Assembly (NCBI GenBank): GCA_003229755.1
Contig: QIFJ01000177.1
Location: forward strand, 1 to 6,225
Length of the DNA: 6,225 bases
Source: Pseudomonadota bacterium
GTDB lineage: Bacteria > BMS3Abin14
Reading direction: 5' to 3'
In this document: one piece after another, positions 1-4,634 of the stretch
How the letters are laid out: every line of letters starts with the position of its first letter
Numbering within the stretch: the stretch's first letter is position 1
Program-made: the position numbers and the translations under genes
The notes under the pieces: model-generated
Seen by the model: the letters and a program-made list of their open reading frames with translations, nothing else
What the model was told of the DNA's origin: nothing
Databases searched by the model: none

Positions 1-402
1 CTGGACTTTATACATAACGGTCACCGAATCGAGTGTCTTGTCAGGCATGTAATTCTCCTTGACAATGATGGCGCCGTTATCAAATACACCCCTTTTCTTC
101 TTGATGACTTTCTTGGCATCCCATGTAACACGGGTTGTCAGTAGTGCTCCATGGGGCTGAGTACCCTCATAGAACTTCTTCTTTCCCGGCCATTTGGGCC
201 ACCATTTGTACTTTTTTGTCTTTTTGATGTACTGCCAGACTGCATCGCCATTGGCCACGGGAAGTGGCGGCTCGGTATTATAATCAGTCCTGGTTTCCCA
301 TGTGCCTGAGCTGCCTTCATGCAGGGCCAGAGCCGATCCACCGTATGTTACCGCGAAAGCCAAGGTCAGCACAACAAACGGAATTCCCATCCTTGACCAC
401 AT
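1..402 (-). CDS. Cytochrome P460-family protein, exported, N-terminal part (3' end off the window)
   Basis: 134 codons are visible before the left edge. The start ATG at 402-400 follows a strong AGGAGG (408-413) at 5-base spacing, which favours it over the in-frame ATG four codons later. Residues 1-26 look like a signal peptide: R4, a hydrophobic stretch from about M5 to V18, and an A-L-A cleavage site after residue 26, predicting a periplasmic protein. The mature part has landmarks I associate with the cytochrome P460 family: a Trp/Lys/Pro-rich WWPKWPGKKKFYEGT stretch, then PHGALLTT, then DNGAIIVKENYMPDK and VTVMYKV. Family members are c-type haem proteins whose CXXCH lies near the C terminus, so the haem site would be beyond the edge and is not seen. 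The Nitrosomonas member oxidises hydroxylamine, but the substrate here is unknown. It is 519 bp from argJ and probably has its own promoter. Family assignment is from memory of motifs. Confidence 0.75.
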   Translation of the reverse strand, partial: MWSRMGIPFVVLTLAFAVTYGGSALALHEGSSGTWETRTDYNTEPPLPVANGDAVWQYIKKTKKYKWWPKWPGKKKFYEGTQPHGALLTTRVTWDAKKVIKKKRGVFDNGAIIVKENYMPDKTLDSVTVMYKVQ

Positions 403-407
403 ATTAA

Positions 408-413
408 CCTCCT
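408..413 (-). promoter_or_regulatory. Strong Shine-Dalgarno of the P460-family gene
   Basis: A perfect AGGAGG on the minus strand lies 5 bases before the ATG at 402. It decides the start codon and suggests efficient translation, in contrast to the weak or absent sites before the kinase. Confidence 0.85.
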
Positions 414-591
414 GATCATTCTGAATAGTTACTGAAATTACCGACCAGATTGTTTTCCTTTAAATCTAGCATACTATTTTTCCATGTCATCCACGAAGTG
501 TAGAAACATGGTGTCAGAGACAAAAACCACCGGTTTTGCCATGAGTATTATGCTCTGGCTGAAGTTCCATTAATGGTTAATTTAAAAAGAG
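414..591. other. Gene-free upstream region of the P460-family gene, outside the repeat element
   Basis: No coding sequence is supported here. Apart from the candidate promoter it holds a 6-bp perfect inverted repeat (AAAACC 523-528 and GGTTTT 532-537, loop of 3) and a 10-bp palindrome CCATTAATGG (567-576). Either could be a binding site or a hairpin, and nothing in the sequence decides this. Confidence 0.5.
463..490 (-). promoter_or_regulatory. Possible sigma-70-type promoter for the P460-family gene
   Basis: On the minus strand, ATGACA (485-490, 5/6 to TTGACA) is followed after 16 bases by TAGATT (463-468, 4/6 to TATAAT). It lies about 60 bases upstream of the start codon in an A+T-rich stretch. 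Matches this weak arise by chance, and this is only the best candidate found by eye. Confidence 0.25.
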
Positions 592-640
592 GGTTCATCT
601 CCCGATTAGTTGGTGGAATTTCGGTAAAGTGCCATCAAAA

Positions 641-703
641 GGCCGGGCTTTTGGGTGTAATCACTCGCCTGCGCGTGGGGCTAGCTCCGCTTCGTGATTC
701 ACC
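641..703. repeat. Family B hairpin repeat, copy 1 (variant core, one arm truncated)
   Basis: The left arm 641-664 (GGCCGGGCTTTTGGGTGTAA then TCAC) matches the intact family B copy at 2286-2369 read in reverse complement. The right arm keeps only GTGATTCACC (694-703) and then stops matching. The core 665-693 is 29 bases. Its ends match the usual 32-base core but its centre is different sequence. Confidence 0.75.
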
Positions 704-715
704 ATTATCCATGAA

Positions 716-788
716 GGGTTCCGTTAAAAGGTCCTGAAGCGAAGCTCAAAGGGGGTTGCGAAGGCGAAGGGGCTGTTTACCGGAACCC
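716..788. repeat. Family A hairpin repeat, copy 1
   Basis: Imperfect inverted arms 716-734 (GGGTTCCGTTAAAAGGTCC) and 769-788 flank a 34-base purine-rich centre. Positions 736-767 are the 32-base core that is identical at 2173-2204 (inverted) and 2311-2342. The arms carry a few mismatches, unlike the perfect copy beside secA. There is no T-run after the stem on either strand, so it is not an obvious intrinsic terminator. Confidence 0.85.
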
Positions 789-814
789 GGTTATTATGTA
801 TTAATCACCAACTA

Positions 815-844
815 ATTTGGAGATGAACCATTTGGAGATGAACC
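815..844. repeat. Exact 15-bp tandem duplication at the element's right end
   Basis: The 15-mer ATTTGGAGATGAACC occurs at 815-829 and again immediately at 830-844. The first copy is the outer part of the terminal inverted repeat of the 592-829 element, so the end of the element has been duplicated, by replication slippage or by adjacent insertion. Confidence 0.9.
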
Positions 845-900
845 GAAATTAGAGCAGTAGAGATTGGAAATTAGATATTAGAAGTTGTTAGTTGTTGGTT

Positions 901-918
901 CCACTAATCACCAATCAC
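901..918. repeat. Short degenerate heptamer repeat after argJ
   Basis: On the minus strand this reads GTGATTG-GTGATTA-GTGG, two and a half near-identical 7-base units directly after the argJ stop codon. The adjoining 845-900 is A+T-rich and of low complexity, with no gene, no clear terminator hairpin and no recognisable signal. Confidence 0.5.
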
Positions 919-921
919 TCA

Positions 922-2109
922 TCAGGACCGGTATTCACAATTGATCCTGACATATTCTTCGGTCAAATCGGTAGTGAGCATACTGGCAGAGCCCGGTCCG
1001 TTCCCCAGGGAAATACTGACGATGTATCTTTTCTGGCCCATCTGCTCTGCTGCCATGTCCTCATCATATCCGTCCACGAGACGGCCACAGTCAAGTACCT
1101 GGACGTCACCGATACTGAGGGATAACATATCGGATGAAGCTTCAGCCCCTGAATATCCTACTGCCGCGGCTATTCTGCCCCAGTTTGGATCCGCTGCTGC
1201 AAAAGCTGTCTTCACAAGGAGCGATTCCGCCACGGCCCTGGCTGCAGACCGCGCCTGGTCGTCATCAGCAGCACCATCTACCTGGATCTGCACGACCCTG
1301 GTAGCTCCCTCTGCGTCGGATACGATCTGCTCCGCCAGATCAAGGCACACATCCTTGAGCGCGGCACTTACGGCCTGAATATCCTGTTTGTTCCTGACCA
1401 CAGGTCCGGCGCCGGAGGATATGAAAACCACTGTGTCGTTGGTGGATGTATCCCCGTCAACGGTTATTGCATCGAAGGTCTCCTGGTTAACCTCTCTCAG
1501 CATATCCCGCAGAACATCAGGCTCAATATCCGCATCAGTCATTATGAAAGCCAGCATAGTCGCCATCTTCGGGGCTATCATACCGGCACCCTTGGCGATA
1601 CCAAGCAGGCTGGCTGTTCCTTCAGATACTTCTGCCAGTTGGCCGGCGATCTTGGTACAAGTGTCCGTAGTGAGGATCGCTTCCGAAAAGGGACCTGCAC
1701 CCCCTTCAGAAAGGTTTCCCGTCAACCGAGGGAGGGCCTCTCCCATCCTGTGAACAGGTAGACGCTCGCCGATGACCCCTGTTGAACAGAAAATGACTGA
1801 CTCTTCCGGTACATCCAGAAGCTCGGCAGCTGATCCGCACAGGGCGAGTGCGTCCTCGTATCCCTCTTCACCGGTCATGGCGTTGGCGTTGCCGCTGTTG
1901 ACCAGGACAGCCCTGACTCCGCCCGAGACGAGGCGTTCCCTGCACAGTCTCACTGGAGCAGCAGCCATACTGTTAGTTGTAAATATGCCTGCTGCCGCGG
2001 ATAGGCCGTGACAGAAGATCAGCCCCATATCAAGCCTGTCCTCTCCTTTGCCCCTGACATCCGCGGATACTGAGGAAAAGGAGATACCGGGAATAGAATG
2101 CTTCTTCAT
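922..2109 (-). CDS. argJ: Arginine biosynthesis protein ArgJ (glutamate/ornithine N-acetyltransferase)
   Basis: Transfers the acetyl group from N-acetylornithine to glutamate, recycling acetyl groups in arginine synthesis in the cytoplasm; some members also use acetyl-CoA. The 395-residue length is normal. The protein matures by self-cleavage before a threonine, and the site is present as KGAGMIAPKMATML with Thr184 as the expected nucleophile. Other family landmarks are TTDTCTK (about 147-153), VDGDTSTNDT (217-226), EGATR (267-271), KTAFAAADPNWGRI (about 300-313) and the C-terminal YVRINCEYRS. The start is fixed by an in-frame TGA directly before the ATG. The likely Shine-Dalgarno GGGAG sits 9 bases upstream, inside a repeat-family end. 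Monofunctional and bifunctional forms cannot be told apart from this sequence. No ARG-box-like operator was recognised, and no other arg gene is in the window. Confidence 0.97.
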   Translation of the reverse strand: MKKHSIPGISFSSVSADVRGKGEDRLDMGLIFCHGLSAAAGIFTTNSMAAAPVRLCRERLVSGGVRAVLVNSGNANAMTGEEGYEDALALCGSAAELLDVPEESVIFCSTGVIGERLPVHRMGEALPRLTGNLSEGGAGPFSEAILTTDTCTKIAGQLAEVSEGTASLLGIAKGAGMIAPKMATMLAFIMTDADIEPDVLRDMLREVNQETFDAITVDGDTSTNDTVVFISSGAGPVVRNKQDIQAVSAALKDVCLDLAEQIVSDAEGATRVVQIQVDGAADDDQARSAARAVAESLLVKTAFAAADPNWGRIAAAVGYSGAEASSDMLSLSIGDVQVLDCGRLVDGYDEDMAAEQMGQKRYIVSISLGNGPGSASMLTTDLTEEYVRINCEYRS

Positions 2110-2111
2110 TC

Positions 2112-2152
2112 AGTTCATCTCCCAATTACCTGGTATTCATACATAATAAACA
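2112..2152. repeat. MITE-like element end overlapping the argJ ribosome-binding site
   Basis: Read on the minus strand, this segment (TTATTATGTAT ... TAATTGGGAGATGAACT) aligns with the right end of the 592-829 element (789-829) and follows a family A hairpin in the same order. The GGGAG within it is the only plausible Shine-Dalgarno for argJ, so the repeat supplies, or is constrained by, argJ translation initiation. Confidence 0.65.
2117..2121 (-). promoter_or_regulatory. Probable argJ Shine-Dalgarno within a repeat end
   Basis: GGGAG on the minus strand lies about 9 bases upstream of the argJ ATG. It runs straight into a two-codon reading frame ATG-AAC-TGA whose stop overlaps the argJ start as TGAATG. 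A ribosome could in principle terminate there and restart at argJ, but this is speculative. Confidence 0.45.
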
Positions 2153-2224
2153 GGTTCCGGTAAATAGCCCCTTCGCCTTCGCAACCCCCTTTGAGCTTCG
2201 CTTCAGGGCCTTTTACCGGAACCC
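2153..2224. repeat. Family A hairpin repeat, copy 2 (inverted)
   Basis: Arms 2153-2170 and 2206-2223 match at 16 of 18 positions, and the right arm extends to GGGCCTTTTACCGGAACCC at 2224. The loop holds the 32-base core in reverse complement (2173-2204), identical to the copies at 736-767 and 2311-2342. It lies in the argJ leader and would be transcribed if the promoter is upstream of it. Confidence 0.85.
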
Positions 2225-2237
2225 TGGATAAGTTAAC

Positions 2238-2261
2238 TACCATGAGCTAACACCCATGGTA
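2238..2261. repeat. Inverted repeat in the argJ upstream region
   Basis: TACCATG (2238-2244) and CATGGTA (2255-2261) are perfect 7-bp inverted repeats separated by 10 bases. They lie in the only part of this gap (2225-2285) not made of family A or B repeats. The pair could be an operator or a small hairpin; no promoter could be assigned with confidence. Confidence 0.35.
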
Positions 2262-2285
2262 TTTCGAAGGTAGAATAAACACATA

Positions 2286-2369
2286 TCAGGCCGGGGTTTT
2301 GGTGAATCACGAAGCGAAGCTCAAAGGGGGTTGCGAAGGCGAGTGATTACACCCAAAAACCCGGCCTGA
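2286..2369. repeat. Family B hairpin repeat, copy 2 (intact)
   Basis: The left arm 2286-2310 (TCAGGCCGGGGTTTTGGTGA then ATCAC) pairs with the right arm 2343-2369, with one substitution and two single-base bulges. The loop 2311-2342 is the same 32-base core found in family A, although the arms are unrelated to family A arms. It starts 17 bases beyond the kinase stop codon, so it may protect or end that transcript, but there is no good U-tract. Confidence 0.9.
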
Positions 2370-2386
2370 TGGTCCTTTCATTTCAG

Positions 2387-4111
2387 TTAATCCTTTTTAC
2401 CGGGCAGCAGAAGATGCACGCTGCTGCCTTCGCCCGGAGTACTACTTACCCAGATCGCACCCCGATGGCGCTCTATGATCGCTCTGGAAATAGAAAGCCC
2501 CAACCCTACCCCGGGAGGTTTGGTTGTCATTATATCTCCAAGCTGCCTGAATTTTTCGAAAATATAGGGTATCTCTCTTTCTTCCATCCCCTCACCCTGA
2601 TCGGTAACAATGAACTCGAACCATCCATTCGACCCGCTGACCGTATCGAGGGATTGATTAAGAGCATAGTCCGGGATCCGGGGGAGTTCGGATAACCAAT
2701 TGCCCTCAACAGTTATGGAAGAACCCTCCGGAGAAAACTTCACTGCATTTTCAATTACAAGCTCGAGAGTCCTGGTAAGCATGGGAAGATCACCTATCAC
2801 TCTGCTATTCCAGGCTTCTCCATACGACTTCACTATTTCTCTGTTCCTGAGTTGTCTGCCCAAATTATCCTCAGTATTGGCAATTATGTCCGAGGGTTGA
2901 TGATAGTCCTCGTTCCAGGGAACACGTCCCGCTTCGAAACGGAAAAGTTCCAGCATTCTCTCTACAATATGGTTCAGACGGACGGCCGAATCCTCCAGCC
3001 TTTTCAGGTAATCGCTCAGGTCTTTCATATCGCCCTGCAAGTCAAGGGTATGGATCAGGCTGGCGAAGCCTATTATGGATGTCAGGGGCGTTTTCAGCTC
3101 ATGGGAGATATTCAGGATCAGCTCCGTCTTGTCCTTGTCAAGCCTGACAAGCTCTTCATGTGCCTTTTCAAGTGCTTCTGCTTTCTCTTCGAGGCCATAA
3201 AACAGGCGCGTGTTATCAATGGCAAGGGCAACCTGGGACCCTATAGTTACAAGAAGGTCCAGATCGGTTTCTGAAAAAGGTGTCCCATTCAGCTTGTTGT
3301 TGGCGTTTAATACGCCCAGAACCCTGTCGCCTCTTTTTAACGGCACACACATTGCCGATTGGGTAGAATACTGCTCCGAAAATGACGAAGGCGCAAAAAG
3401 TTCGTGCTGCTCAATGTTATTTATTAGAAGGGGCTCTCCCTTCTCGGCAACCCATCCGGAGATCCCTGTGCCCACCTTGACTTGCACACGACCGATAACT
3501 TCCGCAGGAAGTCCAATGGCATCTGTTACAGCCAGCTTCTCGGCCTCCATCAGCATCAGCGACACCGTCTCTACCTGGAGAGTATCCGAAACCGCTTCCA
3601 CAGTATTTCTGAACAACGTTTTTAGAATATCCCTCCCGGAGGATTCCCCCAGGTGACGAAGGGTCAGCAGTTCCCTTGTCCATGCCTGGGATCGCTCTAT
3701 CAACCGTTCCTTCTCTTTCGCCTCTCTATGGGTGGCATAGGCCCTGTTCACGGTATCGATGAGCCTGTCAGGCTTGATCGGCTTTGCCAGGAAATCGAAA
3801 GCCCCGTTCCTGATCATCTCAACAGAAGCCTCAAAGGATTCCACCCCACTGATACATATTACAGGCAGGGTCGGCGTCTGCTTTTTAATGGCCTTCAAAA
3901 GATCTATGCCGGTCAGGTCGGCCATGACGAGGTCGGTTATTACCACATCCCAATCATCCCTCTTCATCGCTTCGAGAGCCTCACCTCCGCTCGAGGCACT
4001 TTCAGCTTCAAGACCGCAGATCCGCATGATCTCGAGGATATTCTCCAGGAAAAAGCGGTCGTCATCCACAACCAGGATCTTTGGCGACCTATGCTCTACT
4101 GTCATAGTCAT
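2387..4111 (-). CDS. Receiver-GAF-histidine kinase signalling protein
   Basis: A cytoplasmic two-component protein of 574 residues with no membrane segment. The receiver domain (about 11-125) has acidic residues D16-D18, phospho-acceptor D60, S88 and K110 followed by P111. After a linker, a GAF domain (about 155-300; VGTGISGWVAEKG, CVPLKRGDRVLGVL) may bind a small ligand. A short coiled stretch (about 305-330) leads to the HisKA domain with H337 in NISHELKTPL. The ATPase domain follows with N455 (N box), DQGEGM at 504-509, IFEKF at 517-521 and GVGLGLS at 534-540. All catalytic residues are present. There is no output domain, so phosphate is probably received from, or passed to, a separate partner not seen here. 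An in-frame TAA lies two codons before the ATG, leaving only this ATG or the one two codons in. No Shine-Dalgarno is visible, and a repeat hairpin begins 14 bases upstream. The signal sensed is unknown. Confidence 0.93.
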   Translation of the reverse strand: MTMTVEHRSPKILVVDDDRFFLENILEIMRICGLEAESASSGGEALEAMKRDDWDVVITDLVMADLTGIDLLKAIKKQTPTLPVICISGVESFEASVEMIRNGAFDFLAKPIKPDRLIDTVNRAYATHREAKEKERLIERSQAWTRELLTLRHLGESSGRDILKTLFRNTVEAVSDTLQVETVSLMLMEAEKLAVTDAIGLPAEVIGRVQVKVGTGISGWVAEKGEPLLINNIEQHELFAPSSFSEQYSTQSAMCVPLKRGDRVLGVLNANNKLNGTPFSETDLDLLVTIGSQVALAIDNTRLFYGLEEKAEALEKAHEELVRLDKDKTELILNISHELKTPLTSIIGFASLIHTLDLQGDMKDLSDYLKRLEDSAVRLNHIVERMLELFRFEAGRVPWNEDYHQPSDIIANTEDNLGRQLRNREIVKSYGEAWNSRVIGDLPMLTRTLELVIENAVKFSPEGSSITVEGNWLSELPRIPDYALNQSLDTVSGSNGWFEFIVTDQGEGMEEREIPYIFEKFRQLGDIMTTKPPGVGLGLSISRAIIERHRGAIWVSSTPGEGSSVHLLLPGKKD

Positions 4112-4122
4112 TGTTTAGTAGG

Positions 4123-4195
4123 GTCGTAAAAAGTCCAACCGTGGCTTTTTACTCCGCAGAAAGTGAAAAGTGTCATTTTTACTTTCCTCACAGGT
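4123..4195. repeat. Two-hairpin repeat unit, copy 1
   Basis: Stem 1 pairs 4126-4135 with 4143-4152 (GTAAAAAGTC with GGCTTTTTAC, one G-T wobble). Stem 2 pairs 4159-4169 with 4176-4186 (one wobble). It aligns along its length with the unit at 4207-4278, 84 bases on. It sits just before the kinase start codon, so it would be part of the kinase leader RNA if transcription starts further upstream. Confidence 0.75.
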
Positions 4196-4206
4196 AATTG
4201 TTATTT

Positions 4207-4278
4207 GTCGTGAAAAGCCCGTGAGCGGCTTTTCACTCCACGGGAAGCGAAAAGCGTCGTTTCCGCTTCCCTCACGGA
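4207..4278. repeat. Two-hairpin repeat unit, copy 2
   Basis: Stem 1 pairs GTGAAAAGCC (4210-4219) with GGCTTTTCAC (4227-4236) perfectly. Stem 2 pairs 4242-4253 with 4260-4271 with one mismatch. Compared with copy 1, several paired positions have changed on both sides of the stem, keeping the pairing. It resembles the palindromic intergenic repeats common in some deltaproteobacterial genomes, from general impression rather than a search. Confidence 0.75.
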
Positions 4279-4309
4279 TCAATGACTCAAGGTTTATGTC
4301 ATTGATCCG
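4275..4309. repeat. Perfect 12-bp inverted repeat
   Basis: CGGATCAATGAC (4275-4286) pairs exactly with GTCATTGATCCG (4298-4309) around an 11-base loop. It directly abuts the two-hairpin unit on one side and runs into the tandem ATTGATC repeat on the other. There is no T-run, so it is not a standard terminator. Confidence 0.8.
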
Positions 4310-4383
4310 GGCGCCCATGCACGGGCGCGATAGTAAAATGCAAGTTATTGATCTGGGCGCCCCTCAATGGGCACATTGATGAC
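4301..4383. repeat. Tandem repeat with GGGCGCCC hairpins
   Basis: A 16-base segment, ATTGATC(C/T)GGGCGCCC, occurs at 4301-4316 and 4347-4362 with one difference, a 46-base period. Each is followed by a complementary G-rich segment. In the first copy GCGCCC (4311-4316) pairs with GGGCGC (4323-4328) around a 6-base loop. The second copy pairs imperfectly with 4369-4374 and also contains TCAATG/CATTGA (4364-4369, 4374-4379). From 4384 to about 4449 I see no gene or signal. Confidence 0.65.
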
Positions 4384-4449
4384 TTCTATTTTGTTTTTAG
4401 ATGTCACCGGTTCCCCGATTCTACCCTTCAAGTGCTCCTGCAAAGCCGA

Positions 4450-4477
4450 GTGATTACACCCAAAAACCCGGCCCTGA
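4450..4477. repeat. Family B half-repeat, copy 3 (one arm only)
   Basis: This 28-base stretch, starting GTGATTACACCCAAAAACCC, matches the right arm of the intact family B hairpin (2343-2369) apart from one inserted C. The other arm and nearly all of the core are missing, so it cannot fold as the intact copy does. Its orientation relative to the adjacent family A hairpin is opposite to that in the other two gaps. Confidence 0.8.
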
Positions 4478-4495
4478 TATATATTTATTCATCCA

Positions 4496-4567
4496 GGGTT
4501 CCGGTAAAAGACCCTGAAGCGAAGCTAAAAGGGGGTTGCGAAGGCGAAGGGTCTTTTACCGGAACCC
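4496..4567. repeat. Family A hairpin repeat, copy 3 (perfect 19-bp stem)
   Basis: GGGTTCCGGTAAAAGACCC (4496-4514) and its exact reverse complement (4549-4567) flank a 34-base centre that contains the shared 32-base core (4516-4547) with one C-to-A change. This is the best-preserved stem of the three. It lies about 70 bases beyond the secA stop and would be transcribed as part of a secA 3' tail. Confidence 0.92.
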
Positions 4568-4608
4568 ATTTATTATATATTGACCACCAACTAATTGAGC
4601 GATGAGCG
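4568..4608. repeat. MITE-like element end beside secA
   Basis: TTTATTATATATTG, then ACCACCAACTAATT, aligns with the right end of the 592-829 element at the same distance from a family A hairpin. The outermost bases have diverged (GAGCGATGAGCGAC in place of TGGAGATGAACC). No matching left terminal repeat was found in this gap, so the copy appears decayed or rearranged. Confidence 0.55.
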
Positions 4609-4634
4609 ACTTTTTATAGACCTGTCAACTCATC

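Larger units (their letters stand above)
592..829. mobile_element. MITE-like non-coding element with terminal inverted repeats
   Basis: The left end (592-615, beginning GGTTCATCTCC) and right end (806-829, ending GGAGATGAACC) are inverted copies of 24 bases matching at 22. Inside, in order, are a degenerate family B hairpin (641-703) and a family A hairpin (716-788). No open reading frame of note lies inside, so it cannot encode its own transposase. Related right ends adjoin the family A hairpins in the other two gaps, beside argJ (2112-2152, inverted) and beside secA (4568-4608), which indicates a dispersed family. Clear target-site duplications were not found, so mobility is inferred from the terminal repeats and the multiple copies. 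Confidence 0.6.

Noticed and set aside
592..829. CRISPR array or integron attC site
   Set aside because: There are no regularly spaced direct repeats with unique spacers, and the hairpin arms lack the GTTRRRY/RYYYAAC core sites of attC.
941..2011. Long plus-strand reading frames opposite argJ (941-1378, 1388-1753, 1772-2011)
   Set aside because: They are antisense to a gene with full family motifs, their proteins are Ser/Ala/Pro-rich without domains, and no ribosome-binding sites support them.
2852..4129. Plus-strand frames opposite the kinase (2852-3274, 3210-3656, 3653-4129) and the minus-strand frame 3417-3683
   Set aside because: All overlap the intact kinase gene in other frames and show no recognisable domain.
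4123..4278. Known riboswitch or T-box leader
   Set aside because: I see no conserved motif of a named class, and tandem diverged copies fit a repeat family at least as well.
4496..4567. Family A hairpin as the intrinsic terminator of secA
   Set aside because: The stem is strong but the loop is 34 bases and no U-tract follows on the minus strand. It may stabilise an mRNA end, but it is not a standard terminator.
4170..4605. Small plus-strand frames in the secA-kinase gap (4170-4379, 4348-4605) and a minus-strand frame 4115-4318
   Set aside because: They are made almost entirely of palindromic and tandem repeats; the translated sequences reflect the repeats and have no ribosome-binding site.
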